A stretch of 32,581 bases of DNA from Cryobacterium algoricola (GCF_004402485.1 NZ_SOFG01000019.1:1-32581); one strand, 5' to 3'; positions 1-8,267 are shown, counted from the first letter of the stretch. Notes: generated by a model not told the origin, from the letters alone. Numbers and translations: made by a program.

Positions 1-543
1 AGCCGGGCTGGCGGACCCGGCGGGCCGGGCGCCGCGGGCTCGGGCACCGGGCCGCGCACCGCCGCGAACGCCGGCCGGGTCGACGAGAACGCGCCCGTGG
101 TCTCCTTCCCGTTCCACGTGCTCCCGTTCCGAGAGTTCACGGTCACCGGGGCGGGACGCGCGATCGCGCCCGACTACCTCGGCGTCGCGCTCGCCGAGCT
201 CGCGACCCGGTACGGCGACGCCCTCCCGCCGGTGTACCTCACGAGCCTCGGAGCAAGCTTTCCCGACCAGGTCGACGGCCGCGGCGCCGTCGACGACCCG
301 GCCAGGATCGACTACCTCGCCGAACACCTCGTCGCGGCGCTCAACGCCGTCGCCCCCGGCAAGCCGGCGGCGGCGGTGGATCTCCGCGGGGCCTTCGTCT
401 GGTCGCTGCTCGACGGTTTCGAGTGGACCGCGGGATACACGCAGCGGTACGGCCTGGTGCGGGTCGACTTCGCGGACCCCGAGCGGAAGCGCACGCCGAA
501 GTCCTCGTACCGCTGGCTGCAGCAGGTGCTCTCCGCCCGCTGA
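1..543 (+). CDS. GH1 beta-glucosidase-like protein, C-terminal part, catalytic nucleophile missing
   Basis: The reading frame is open from base 1, so the gene starts outside the window; 180 residues are visible. After a Gly/Ala/Pro-rich stretch, the last 150 residues follow the C-terminal layout of glycoside hydrolase family 1: a RYGDALPPVYLT strand, a DxxRIDYLAEHL helix, then the FVWSLLDGFEWTAGY and RYGLVRVDF segments and a PKSSYRWLQ end. In active GH1 enzymes the strand carries TENG, whose Glu is the nucleophile. Here it reads TSLG (codon at 244-246 is Ser), and the Trp usual in the upstream T..GW..P segment is absent. The sugar-binding WSLLDGFEW region is kept. It is therefore a GH1-fold protein probably without hydrolase activity, or a decaying gene. 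The upstream half with the acid/base Glu cannot be seen. It converges on the ABC permease 29 bp away. Confidence 0.8.
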   Translation, partial: SRAGGPGGPGAAGSGTGPRTAANAGRVDENAPVVSFPFHVLPFREFTVTGAGRAIAPDYLGVALAELATRYGDALPPVYLTSLGASFPDQVDGRGAVDDPARIDYLAEHLVAALNAVAPGKPAAAVDLRGAFVWSLLDGFEWTAGYTQRYGLVRVDFADPERKRTPKSSYRWLQQVLSAR

Positions 544-572
544 CCCGCCCCGGGCATCCGTTCGGGGGAGGG

Positions 573-1307
573 TCAGGGGGTGCGGCGGCGGAGCGTGATC
601 GAGCCGAGGACGACGGCACCCACGATCCAGGCCCCGATGATGAGCAGCTCGCCGCCGATGTACGCGGCGTCCTGCGAGTCGGAAGCGACCGCCTGGAGTG
701 CGTCGATCGCGTGCGAGAGCGGCAGCCAGTCGCTGATGATGCGCAAGGTCTCCGGAAGCTGCTCGCGGGGGAGGAAGATGCCGCCGAGCAGGATCTGTGG
801 GAACACGAGCGCGGGCATGAACTGCACGACCTGGAACTCGGTGCGCGCGAACGCGCTCGCGAGGAGCCCGAAGGTCGTGCCGAGCACCGCGTCTGCGACG
901 GCGACCGCGAGCAGCAGCCAGACCGAACCGGCGATCGTGAGGCCGCACACCCAGACCGCGTACCCGACCGCGACGGCGGACTGAATCACCGCGAGCAGCC
1001 CGAACGCGAGGGTGTAGCCGAGGATGAAATCACCTTTTCCGAGCGGCATCGAGAGGAGCCGCTCGAGCGTTCCGGTGCGGCGCTCCCTCAGGGTCGTGAT
1101 GCTCGTCACGAGGAACATCACGATGAACGGGAACAGTGCGATCATCGCCGGACCGATCCTGTCGAACACGGGCGTGTCGGCGAAGATCCAGGCGACCAGG
1201 CCGATCAGGAGGCTCGGCACCACGAGCAGCAGCACGATCGTGCGGGGGTCGTGCCGGATCTGGGTGAGCACCCGCCCCGCGGTCGCGAGCGTGCGGCGCG
1301 GGTTCAC
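573..1307 (-). CDS. ABC-2 type transporter permease
   Basis: Membrane subunit of an ABC exporter, 244 residues, with about six hydrophobic segments (roughly residues 25-45, 55-75, 100-125, 130-160, 165-185 and 215-235). The loop with PREQLPETLRIISDWLPLSH after the fifth segment and the ERRTGTLERLLSMPL stretch near residues 75-90 are typical of the ABC-2 membrane family (DrrB, NodJ and YhhJ types). The start is GTG at 1307, which overlaps the stop of the ATPase gene by 4 bp (GTGA), so the two are translationally coupled. Family members export drugs, lipids or polysaccharides. No substrate can be read from the sequence, and the neighbours give no hint. Confidence 0.85.
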   Translation of the reverse strand: MNPRRTLATAGRVLTQIRHDPRTIVLLLVVPSLLIGLVAWIFADTPVFDRIGPAMIALFPFIVMFLVTSITTLRERRTGTLERLLSMPLGKGDFILGYTLAFGLLAVIQSAVAVGYAVWVCGLTIAGSVWLLLAVAVADAVLGTTFGLLASAFARTEFQVVQFMPALVFPQILLGGIFLPREQLPETLRIISDWLPLSHAIDALQAVASDSQDAAYIGGELLIIGAWIVGAVVLGSITLRRRTP

Positions 1308-2098
1308 CGGGCACCGCCCGTGCTGGTCGGCCCGTCGACGCCGGGGCCAGCGTCGCCCGGCGACCGGTCTTCCGGTGACGGATGCCGACGGATCAGGCTC
1401 AGGAATGCCGCCTCGACGTCGTCGGTCGCGGTCGAGGCGAGCAAGCCGGCCGGGGTGTCGTCCGCGAGGATCTCGCCGTCCCGCATCAGGAGGAGCCGGT
1501 CACAGCGGCTCGCCTCGTCCATCACGTGGCTCGAGACGAGCAGGCTCGTCCCCGCGGCCGCGAGCCGGTGGAACAGCTCCCACAGCTCCACCCGGAGCAC
1601 CGGATCGAGCCCGACGGTGGGTTCGTCGAGCACGAGCAGCTCGGGGGAGCCGAGCAGCGCACCCGCGAGCGACACCCGGCTGCGCTGGCCGCCGGAGAGT
1701 GACCCGGCGAGCTGGCCGGCATACCGTCCGAGGTCGGTCGCGTCGATGACCCGGTCGACGTCGCTTGCCGGTGCACCGAGCACCGCGCGGAAGTACTTCA
1801 GGTTCTGTCGCACGGTCAGGTCGTCGTAGACGCTCGCATCCTGGGTGACGTAGCCGACCCGGTTCCGGAGCGAGACGGAGCCGGCCGGGCGACCGAGCAC
1901 CGTGACCTCCCCGGACTGGACGAGCTGGACGCCGACGATCGAGCGCATCAGGGTCGTCTTCCCGCATCCGCTCGGCCCGATCAGGCCAACGACCAGGCCG
2001 CGCGGCACGGTGAGGCTCAGGCCGTGCAGCACCGGATTCCTTCCGCGGCGCGCGTGCAGGTCCTTCACGAAGACGGCAGGTTCGGACACGAGGCTCAT
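1304..2098 (-). CDS. ABC transporter ATP-binding protein
   Basis: Nucleotide-binding subunit of the exporter, 264 residues. It shows Walker A GPSGCGKTT (about 41-49), Q-loop Gln 86, signature LSGGQ (134-138), Walker B LLVLDEP (154-160) and the switch His 191 in VSSHVMDEA. All catalytic elements are present. The Asp-rich and Pro-rich tail of about 30 residues after the ATPase core is not conserved in the family. The start ATG at 2098 has no clear Shine-Dalgarno sequence; an AT-rich stretch (AATAATTC) sits 5-12 nt upstream and could be a -10 box of a leaderless message. The permease gene follows with a 4-bp overlap, giving a two-gene operon of the daunorubicin/multidrug exporter type. Confidence 0.9.
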   Translation of the reverse strand: MSLVSEPAVFVKDLHARRGRNPVLHGLSLTVPRGLVVGLIGPSGCGKTTLMRSIVGVQLVQSGEVTVLGRPAGSVSLRNRVGYVTQDASVYDDLTVRQNLKYFRAVLGAPASDVDRVIDATDLGRYAGQLAGSLSGGQRSRVSLAGALLGSPELLVLDEPTVGLDPVLRVELWELFHRLAAAGTSLLVSSHVMDEASRCDRLLLMRDGEILADDTPAGLLASTATDDVEAAFLSLIRRHPSPEDRSPGDAGPGVDGPTSTGGAR

Positions 2099-2196
2099 AC
2101 CAAGAATTATTCGCCGGTCAGACCCGAATGGAGCCTGGGTAGAGGGTGTTTCTTGGAGTCTGGTGGGAAGCGCATGAGAGTGTCAGGCCGCATCGT

Positions 2197-2202
2197 TATG
2201 AT
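2197..2202 (+). promoter_or_regulatory. Probable -10 box for lemA-htpX
   Basis: TATGAT matches the sigma70/SigA-type -10 consensus in five of six positions. It lies 67 nt before the lemA ATG, in the 171-bp gap after the divergent ABC operon. TGAGAG at 2175-2180 is a weak -35 candidate with a 16-nt spacer. Confidence 0.45.
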
Positions 2203-2269
2203 GGCAGCAACGTTCGTACGCCGCCGCGGCCCGCTCGCTCGCCCCGCTGAAACACAAGGAGACGCTGCC

Positions 2270-2836
2270 ATGGAATGGCTCATCCCGTTACTCATCGTTG
2301 TTGTGCTCGTCGTCATCGTCGGAATTTACTTCTGGGCGACATACAACACCCTCGTGACCCTCAAGGTGCGAGTGGACGAGGCCTGGAGCGACATCACGGT
2401 CCAGCTCAAGCGGCGGGCCGACCTGATCCCGAACCTGATCGAGACGGTCAAGGGCTACGCGGCACACGAGAAGGCCGTCTTCGAGAACGTCGCCAAGGCC
2501 CGCGCCGAATCGATCAGCGCGTCGACCCCCGCGGATGCCGCCGTCGCCGAGAACCACATGCAGTCGGCCCTGCGCAGCATCTTCGCGGTCGCGGAAGCGT
2601 ACCCGCAGCTCCAGGCCAGCCAGAACTACCTGCAGCTGCAGGCCGAGCTCGTCGACACCGAGGACAAGATCCAGGCGTCGCGTCGCTTCTACAACGGCGG
2701 CGTCCGCGAGCTCAACACGAAGATCCAGGTCTTCCCGAACAACCTGATCGCGAAGAACCTCGGCTTCACCCAGCGCGACTTCTTCGAGGTCACCGACTCC
2801 GCAGCCATCGCGGAGCCGCCTCGCGTCCAGTTCTAG
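2270..2836 (+). CDS. lemA: LemA family membrane protein
   Basis: 188 residues. One N-terminal membrane helix (about 3-24) is followed by the long helical bundle typical of LemA. Conserved stretches include the YNTLVTLKVRVDEAWSDI segment (about 29-46), QLKRRADLIPNLIETVKGYA (about 48-67), and the end with RRFYN, FPNNLIAKNLGF and FFEV. The ATG at 2270 is chosen because AAGGAG stands 8 nt before it; longer in-frame extensions upstream have no such site and lie in the leader. The cellular role of LemA is not firmly known. It is very often next to HtpX or to small membrane proteins, and the htpX-like gene follows here 12 bp downstream, so the pair is probably co-transcribed. Confidence 0.92.
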   Translation: MEWLIPLLIVVVLVVIVGIYFWATYNTLVTLKVRVDEAWSDITVQLKRRADLIPNLIETVKGYAAHEKAVFENVAKARAESISASTPADAAVAENHMQSALRSIFAVAEAYPQLQASQNYLQLQAELVDTEDKIQASRRFYNGGVRELNTKIQVFPNNLIAKNLGFTQRDFFEVTDSAAIAEPPRVQF

Positions 2837-2848
2837 CGGCAGGCCCAG

Positions 2849-3736
2849 ATGTACAGTGCGATCGCGCGGAACAAGCGCAACACGGTCTTCATCATCATCC
2901 TGTTCCTGGCGATCATCGCCGGGCTCGGCTGGATCGCGAACGCTGTCTACAGCCCCAAGGGCAGCTACGGCATCCTGATCCTGACGATCGTCGTCGCCGC
3001 CGGGTACGCCCTCGTGCAGTACTTCGCGGCCGGGCGCCAGGCGATCGCGATGAGCGGCGGGATCCGGGTAAACAGTAAGGCGGAGCATCCGCGGCTGTGG
3101 AACACCGTCGAGAACCTGTCGATCACAACCGGAACGCCGATGCCGGAGATCTACATCATCAACGACCCCGCGCCGAACGCGTTCGCGACCGGTCGCGACC
3201 CGCAGCATGCCATTGTCGCCGCGACGACGGGCCTTCTCACCATCATGGACGACTCCGAGCTCGAGGGTGTCATGGCCCACGAACTCGGGCACGTGCGCAA
3301 CTACGACATCCGGGTGTCGATGATCGTGTTCGGCCTCGTCGTCGCGGTCGGTTTCATCTCGGACATGTTCCTGCGGATGGCGTTCTTCGGCCGCAGTAAC
3401 AACAACAACGGCAACCCGGTCGTGATGGTCTTCGGCCTGGTCGCCATGATCGTGGCGCCGCTTGTCGCGAGCATGGTTCAGCTCGCCGTCTCGCGCCAGC
3501 GCGAGTACCTCGCCGACGCCACGAGTGCGCTGACCACGCGGCACCCGGACGCCCTCGCGAGCGCCCTCGCCAAGCTCGAGACCTACGCGCGCCCGATGCA
3601 GAAGCAGAACACGTCGATGGCGCACCTGTGGATCGCCAACCCGCTCAAGCCCGGCATGATGGCGAAGCTGTTCAGCACGCACCCGCCGATCGAGGACCGG
3701 ATCGACCGCCTGCACGCCATGGGCAACATGTTCTGA
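2849..3736 (+). CDS. htpX: M48 family membrane zinc metalloprotease, HtpX type
   Basis: 295 residues. HtpX is an integral membrane protease that helps degrade misfolded membrane proteins. Two N-terminal membrane helices (about 12-33 and 40-60) precede the catalytic domain. The zinc motif HELGH spans 144-148, and the third ligand is Glu 219 in the SRQREYLAD motif. Two further hydrophobic stretches (about 156-175 and 188-213) lie between these motifs, as in HtpX. The length agrees with the family (280-300). ATG at 2849 is preceded by only a weak GGCAGG site, 12 bp after the lemA stop, which fits co-transcription. It ends 10 bp from the convergent YcaQ-like gene. Confidence 0.92.
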   Translation: MYSAIARNKRNTVFIIILFLAIIAGLGWIANAVYSPKGSYGILILTIVVAAGYALVQYFAAGRQAIAMSGGIRVNSKAEHPRLWNTVENLSITTGTPMPEIYIINDPAPNAFATGRDPQHAIVAATTGLLTIMDDSELEGVMAHELGHVRNYDIRVSMIVFGLVVAVGFISDMFLRMAFFGRSNNNNGNPVVMVFGLVAMIVAPLVASMVQLAVSRQREYLADATSALTTRHPDALASALAKLETYARPMQKQNTSMAHLWIANPLKPGMMAKLFSTHPPIEDRIDRLHAMGNMF

Positions 3737-3746
3737 CGGCTTCGCG

Positions 3747-4958
3747 TCAGGCGAGGAGTGCGGCGAGGTCCTGCGCGAGCGTGCCCCGCTGCACGACCGT
3801 GATCTCGGTGAGCCCCTGCCAGAGGGCGGTCGCACGCAGCACCGGCGCGAGGCGTTCGGCGGTGTCGGCCGGGGCATCCGCTTCGGCCCACGCCGCCTGC
3901 ACCCGCAGCACCCCGGCCTGCCGGTCGTTCTTGAGGTCGACCCGGCCGACGAGGGTGTCGCCGAGCAGGATCGGCAGCGAGTAGTACCCGAAGACCCGTT
4001 TCGGCTCGGGGGTGTAGATCTCGATGCGGTAGTGGAAGCCGAAGAGGCGGAGCGCCCTGGCCCGGTCCCAGACCACGGGGTCGAACGGCGAGAGCACCGC
4101 AGCGGCGTCCAGGGCCCGCGGCAGCCGGGCGTCCCGATGCAGCCAGGCAACGCCGGGACCGCCACCCGGGCCCCAGCCGGGCACCGTGACGGGGATCAGT
4201 TCGCCGGCGTCCTCGAGCTCATGGATCGCGGCGAGGGTCGCCGGCGTCTTCAGCCGGAAGTAGTCGGCGAAGTCCTTCGCCGTCCCGATGCCGTGCGCCC
4301 GCGCCGACCGGCGGACGAGCTCGCGGTGCGCGTCGTCCCGGCTCACCGTGCGCTCGAGCAGTTCACTGGGCAGCACCTGCTCCGGCAGCGCGTAGACCCG
4401 CTCGAACCGGCTGCGGCCCGCTGTGACGACGTCGCCCCAGCGGAACAGCGTCTCGAGGCCGCTCTTGACGTCCGACCAGCCCCACCACGGGCCGCTGCGC
4501 TTGTTCGCGTCGTGCTCGATCGCACTCGCCGGCAGCGGGCCCGTGGAGGCGAGCTCCGCGAGCAGCCAGTCCAGCATCGGCCGGTTGGACTGCGACCACG
4601 CGCCCGGCGTGCGCGCCGAACGTTCGCGGAAGTCGTCCATCCGCCAGGCGAACAGCGGCCGGCTCTCGAGCGGCACGAACGAGGCCTCGTGCGCCCAGTA
4701 CTCGGTGTAGCGGGCCTGCTTGCCGACCGCGAAGGTCAGCCGGTCGAGTTGCGCCTTGTCGTAGGCGCCGAGCCGGCTGAAGGCCGGCAGATAGTGGCTG
4801 CGCTCGAAGACGTTGACCGAGTCGATCTGCAACAGGCCGAGCCTGCTGATCAGGGCGTGCAGCTGGCGGATGCCCGGAGCAGCCGGGGCGGGACGCCCGA
4901 ATCCCTGGGCGGCCAGGGCCACGCGTCTGGCGAGTGCGGGGGAGAGGGACTGGACCAT
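3747..4958 (-). CDS. YcaQ-like winged-helix DNA glycosylase family protein
   Basis: 403 residues that match the winged-helix protein family formerly DUF1006. Studied members such as E. coli YcaQ (AlkX) and Streptomyces AlkZ unhook DNA interstrand crosslinks. Visible family features are the N-terminal RLGLLQIDSVNVFERSHYLP segment (about 38-57), the YTEYWAHEASFVP segment (about 86-98), and in the C-terminal half LSPFDPVVWDRARALRLFGF and a YYSLPILLGDTLVGRVDLK run. AlkZ-type enzymes use a QxQ or QxD motif; in the LLQIDSVN segment the QID triplet could be it. The start ATG at 4958 lies 6 nt after a TAGGGT box, so the message may be leaderless, although AGGA inside the gap could also act as a ribosome site. 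It diverges from the AI-2E permease. Confidence 0.85.
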   Translation of the reverse strand: MVQSLSPALARRVALAAQGFGRPAPAAPGIRQLHALISRLGLLQIDSVNVFERSHYLPAFSRLGAYDKAQLDRLTFAVGKQARYTEYWAHEASFVPLESRPLFAWRMDDFRERSARTPGAWSQSNRPMLDWLLAELASTGPLPASAIEHDANKRSGPWWGWSDVKSGLETLFRWGDVVTAGRSRFERVYALPEQVLPSELLERTVSRDDAHRELVRRSARAHGIGTAKDFADYFRLKTPATLAAIHELEDAGELIPVTVPGWGPGGGPGVAWLHRDARLPRALDAAAVLSPFDPVVWDRARALRLFGFHYRIEIYTPEPKRVFGYYSLPILLGDTLVGRVDLKNDRQAGVLRVQAAWAEADAPADTAERLAPVLRATALWQGLTEITVVQRGTLAQDLAALLA

Positions 4959-4964
4959 TCCTCG

Positions 4965-4970
4965 ACCCTA
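4965..4970 (-). promoter_or_regulatory. -10 box of a putative leaderless promoter (YcaQ-like gene)
   Basis: On the minus strand TAGGGT is followed by 6 nt (CGAGGA) and then the ATG at 4958. The distance puts the transcription start at or next to the ATG. Confidence 0.5.
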
Positions 4971-5005
4971 GCGAGGACCGGGGACAGCGACCGCTTCCGA
5001 TTGCC

Positions 5006-5011
5006 TAGACT
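5006..5011 (+). promoter_or_regulatory. -10 box of a putative leaderless promoter (AI-2E permease)
   Basis: TAGACT is followed by GGTCCG and ATG at 5018. No Shine-Dalgarno sequence is present. The facing -10 box of the YcaQ-like gene is only 35 bp away, so the two promoters share one 59-bp region. Confidence 0.55.
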
Positions 5012-5017
5012 GGTCCG

Positions 5018-6373
5018 ATGACGGAATCCGCGGGTAGGCCGGGCTGGAGCGCACTCCTCACCGGGCGGCGTCGACGTGCCGCCCCGAGCGGCCGGGAACC
5101 CGGCAGCGGGCCCGGCACGGGGGCTCGTACCGCAGACGGAAACGCGGCCGGTGCGCGGGCCGGTGCGGCAGCGGCCGCCGCCGTGTCCGCGCCGCCGAAC
5201 GGCGTCGACGAGAACGTGCCGCCCGGCATCCGTCTCGCCGGTGCCTGGTCGTGGCGACTCCTCGCCCTCTTCGCCGTCATCGCCGTGTTCCTGTTCCTCG
5301 TCGTCCAGCTCCGGCTCATCGTCATCCCGTTGCTCATCGCCGTGCTGGTCTCCTCGATCGTCGCGCCCTTCGTGGCCTTCCTCGTGCGGCACCGCTGGCC
5401 CAAGGGCCTGGCCATCGCCGTCGCGGTCCTCACCACGCTCCTCGTGCCCGCCGCCCTGATCACCCTCGCCGTGACCCAGCTCGCCGGCGGTCTCGCCGGC
5501 CTCAGCGACCGGCTCGCCGGTTCGTACGGAGACCTCAAGGCGCTGCTGCTCGCGTCGCCGCTGCATCTCACGGAACCGCAGATCAACGACTACCTGCAGC
5601 AGGCGCTCGCGGCGATCCAGGCCGACAGCCAGGTCTTCCTGAGCGGCGCGCTCTCGCTCGGCACCTCACTCGGCCACGGCCTCACCGGGCTTCTGCTCGC
5701 GCTCTTCAGCCTGCTCTTCCTCCTGATCGACGGCCCCGGAATCTGGGCCTGGATCGTGCGGATCTTCCCCCGGCGGGCACGCGCGGCGATCGACGGCGCC
5801 GGGCAGGCCGGCTGGACCACCTTAGGCAACTTCGCGAAGGTGCAGATCCTGGTCGCGTCGATCGACGCCTTCGGGATCGGGCTCGGCGCCTTCCTGCTCG
5901 GGGTCCCGCTCGCGATCCCGATCGGCGTGCTCGTCTTCCTCGGCTCCTTCATCCCGATCGTGGGCGCCGTCGCGACCGGTGCCGTCGCCGTCGTGATCGC
6001 ACTGCTGTTCAATTCGTGGCCGATCGCCCTCGCCATGCTCGGCGTCGTACTCCTGGTCCAGCAGGTCGAGGGCCACGTCCTGCAGCCGCTCATCATGGGA
6101 ACTGCCGTCAAGGTGCATCCGCTCGCTGTGGTGCTCGTCGTCGCTGCGGGGTCGCTGCTCGCCGGGATCCCCGGAGCGCTCTTCGCGGTTCCGGTCGCGG
6201 CCGTGCTCAATGTCATGATCAACTACATTCAGGGCGGCAGCTGGCGTGCCGACCTCCCTGAGCTTCCGCGCGGTACCGGTTCGCCGCTCTGGCGGACCGT
6301 GCCGCAACGACCCGGCTTCACCAGGACCAGAAGAAACCCGTCAGCCACGACCACTACCGAAGGCATCTCATGA
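5018..6373 (+). CDS. AI-2E family transporter (PerM/YdiK/TqsA-like permease)
   Basis: 451 residues. The first 75 are Gly/Ala/Arg-rich and probably disordered. They are followed by about eight membrane helices: paired helices at about 83-130, a helix with LAVTQLAGGLAGL, an amphipathic region, then the C-terminal helical core. The signature of the family is seen in GVPLAIPIGVLVFLGSFIPI, the VQQVEGHVLQPLIMG stretch and the final HPLAVVLVVAAGSLLAGIPGALFAVP region. Some members export autoinducer-2, others are Na+/H+ antiporters or have unknown substrates; the name should not be taken as a function here. The start is ATG 5018, directly downstream of a -10 box. The stop overlaps the ilvA start (ATGA), so the two genes are coupled, which is not an obvious functional pairing. 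Confidence 0.88.
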   Translation: MTESAGRPGWSALLTGRRRRAAPSGREPGSGPGTGARTADGNAAGARAGAAAAAAVSAPPNGVDENVPPGIRLAGAWSWRLLALFAVIAVFLFLVVQLRLIVIPLLIAVLVSSIVAPFVAFLVRHRWPKGLAIAVAVLTTLLVPAALITLAVTQLAGGLAGLSDRLAGSYGDLKALLLASPLHLTEPQINDYLQQALAAIQADSQVFLSGALSLGTSLGHGLTGLLLALFSLLFLLIDGPGIWAWIVRIFPRRARAAIDGAGQAGWTTLGNFAKVQILVASIDAFGIGLGAFLLGVPLAIPIGVLVFLGSFIPIVGAVATGAVAVVIALLFNSWPIALAMLGVVLLVQQVEGHVLQPLIMGTAVKVHPLAVVLVVAAGSLLAGIPGALFAVPVAAVLNVMINYIQGGSWRADLPELPRGTGSPLWRTVPQRPGFTRTRRNPSATTTTEGIS

Positions 6374-7605
6374 CCAACCTGTCTCTCGTCGGGCCGAGCC
6401 TCGCCGAGTTCGAAGCCGCCCGCGCCGTGGTGTCCCAGGTCGCCGCCGTGACCCCGATGGAGAGCTCACGCTACCTGAGCGCGGTCCTCGGCGCCGAGGT
6501 ACACCTCAAGTGCGAGAACCTGCAGCGCACCGGCTCGTACAAGATCCGGGGGGCGTACAACCGCCTCTCGAAGCTCACCGACGAGGAGAAGGAACGCGGC
6601 GTCGTCGCTGCCTCGGCGGGGAACCACGCCCAGGGCGTCGCGTTCGCCGCCCGCGAGCTGGGGATCAAGGCCACGATCTTCATGCCCGTCGGCGTCGCCC
6701 TGCCGAAGCTCCAGGCCACCAGGGACTACGGTGCGCACGTCATCCTCCGGGGCAGCACGGTCGCCGAGCCGCTGCTCGCCGCCGCCGCGTACGCCGCCGA
6801 GACCGGTGCGATCCTGATCCCGCCGTTCGACCACGCGGACGTGATCGCCGGCCAGGGCACGCTGGGCCTCGAGATCCTCGACCAGGTCCCCGACCTGCAC
6901 ACCGTGATCGTCCCGATCGGCGGTGGCGGACTCATCTCCGGCGTCGCGAGCGCGCTGAAGCAGAAGGCACTCCTCGACGGCCGCACGATCCGGATCATCG
7001 GCGTGCAGGCCGCCAACGCTGCCGCCTACCCGCCCTCCCTCGAGGCGGGGAAGGCGATCGAGGTGCCGATCCTGCCGACGATCGCAGACGGCATCGCTGT
7101 CGCCAAGCCGGGGCTGCTCAACTTCGAGATCATCCGGGACGTGGTCGACGAGATCGTCACCGTCACCGAGGACGACACCGCTCGCGCGCTGCTCGTGCTC
7201 CTCGAACGCGCCAAGCTCGTCGTCGAGCCGGCCGGAGCCGTCGCGGTCGCCGCGATCCTCGCCGGCAAGGTCACGGCGGACGGATCGACGGTGGCCATCC
7301 TCAGCGGGGGCAATATCGACCCGCTGCTGATGCAGCGTGTCATCAGTCACGGCCTCGCGGCATCCGGCCGGTACCTCACCCTGCGCATCATGCTGCCGGA
7401 CCGTCCCGGACAGCTCGCGCGCATCTCCGAACTGCTCGCGGAGGCCCACGCCAACGTCGTCGAGGTGCTGCACACCCGGCACGGCGTCGGACTGCAGATC
7501 AGCGAGGTCGAGCTCAACGTCAGCGTCGAGACCCGCGGGCCGGACCACCGTCAGCACGTCGTCGACGTGCTCACCTCGGCCGGGTACGACCCCCAGATCG
7601 ACTAG
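6370..7605 (+). CDS. ilvA: Threonine ammonia-lyase (threonine deaminase)
   Basis: 411 residues. PLP enzyme that turns L-threonine into 2-oxobutanoate and ammonia, the first step towards isoleucine or threonine breakdown. The PLP lysine is K58 in GSYKIRGA. The substrate loop ASAGNHAQG is at about 81-89 and the phosphate-binding GGGGL at 184-188. A single C-terminal ACT domain (about 333-411) with the DRPGQLARISELLAEAHANV segment is present. A protein of about 400 residues with one short ACT domain resembles the shorter, often catabolic type rather than E. coli IlvA (about 514 residues with a two-part regulatory domain), so the pathway assignment is open. The start ATG overlaps the AI-2E stop; GAAGG lies 8 nt upstream. 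Confidence 0.92.
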   Translation: MTNLSLVGPSLAEFEAARAVVSQVAAVTPMESSRYLSAVLGAEVHLKCENLQRTGSYKIRGAYNRLSKLTDEEKERGVVAASAGNHAQGVAFAARELGIKATIFMPVGVALPKLQATRDYGAHVILRGSTVAEPLLAAAAYAAETGAILIPPFDHADVIAGQGTLGLEILDQVPDLHTVIVPIGGGGLISGVASALKQKALLDGRTIRIIGVQAANAAAYPPSLEAGKAIEVPILPTIADGIAVAKPGLLNFEIIRDVVDEIVTVTEDDTARALLVLLERAKLVVEPAGAVAVAAILAGKVTADGSTVAILSGGNIDPLLMQRVISHGLAASGRYLTLRIMLPDRPGQLARISELLAEAHANVVEVLHTRHGVGLQISEVELNVSVETRGPDHRQHVVDVLTSAGYDPQID

Positions 7606-7634
7606 CGGTCTCGCCGCGGTCGCAGCGGATGCTG

Positions 7635-8126
7635 CTAGTTGCCGCCCCAGGTTTCGACCGCGAAGATCTCCACGGCGATTTCCTTGCCGTTCGGGGTCGT
7701 GTAGCTCGTCTTCGATCCGACCTTGAGGCCGATGATCGCGGCGCCGAGCGGGCTCTGCTCGCTGTAGACGTCGAGGTCGCTGTCGCCGGCGATCTCGCGG
7801 CTGCCGATCAGGAAGCGCTCCTCGTCACCGGCGATGGTGGCGGTGATCACGGTTCCGGGCTCGACGACGCCCTTGCTCTCGGGCGCGTGGCCCACCTCGG
7901 CGTTGCGGAGCAGCACGACGAGCGTGCGGATGCGCGCCTCCTGCTTGCCCTGTTCGTCCTTCGCCGCGTGGTACCCCGAGTTCTCCTTGAGGTCACCCTC
8001 TTCACGCGCGGATTCGATCTTCTTCGCGATCTCGATACGACCCACGGTGCTGAGAGCCTCCAGCTCGGAGGCGAGGCGGTCGTACGCCTCCTGTGTCAGC
8101 CAGGTGACGGTGGTTTCTGTAGTCAT
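7635..8126 (-). CDS. greA: Transcription elongation factor GreA
   Basis: 163 residues. GreA enters the RNA polymerase secondary channel and stimulates cleavage of backtracked transcripts. The N-terminal coiled coil (about 10-80) carries at its tip the ESAREEGDLKENSGY motif with the acidic residues D45 and E48 that match E. coli D41 and E44. The C-terminal globular FKBP-like domain follows, with the SPLGAAIIGLKVG stretch. Its length is typical. ATG at 8126 is preceded by a strong GGAGGAG site about 9 nt upstream. A 140-nt region up to DUF4307 holds a putative promoter and a terminator-like hairpin, so the gene may be controlled by attenuation. In Mycobacterium greA is also next to DUF4307 and mca. 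Confidence 0.95.
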   Translation of the reverse strand: MTTETTVTWLTQEAYDRLASELEALSTVGRIEIAKKIESAREEGDLKENSGYHAAKDEQGKQEARIRTLVVLLRNAEVGHAPESKGVVEPGTVITATIAGDEERFLIGSREIAGDSDLDVYSEQSPLGAAIIGLKVGSKTSYTTPNGKEIAVEIFAVETWGGN

Positions 8127-8221
8127 GGGTGGATCTCCTCCTCATGCTCGAGTCATGCGTGTAGTGCCGGATATGCGTGATCGTGCGGTGTCGTGTGCGT
8201 GCTTCCGGGCGGATCGCGGCA

Positions 8222-8260
8222 GGAAAACAACGCTCGCCCCGGCGAAGAACGTCGGGGCGA
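8222..8260 (-). terminator. Intrinsic terminator or attenuator between DUF4307 and greA
   Basis: On the minus strand the 7-bp stem CGCCCCG (8259-8253) / CGGGGCG (8241-8235) closes an 11-nt loop and is followed 4 nt later by TTGTTTTCC (8230-8222). It ends transcripts from DUF4307, but also lies downstream of a putative greA promoter, so it may act as a leader attenuator of greA. Confidence 0.7.
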
Positions 8261-8267
8261 ATACGTC

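Noticed and set aside
423..1829. A 468-codon plus-strand open frame over the ABC exporter
   Set aside because: It is opposite two genes with full ABC motifs, its protein is low-complexity Arg/Asp/Glu-rich, and it has no ribosome site. It is a high-GC shadow.
2288..4165. A 625-codon minus-strand open frame over lemA and htpX
   Set aside because: Antisense to two well-supported genes, with repetitive Asp/Arg composition typical of shadow frames.
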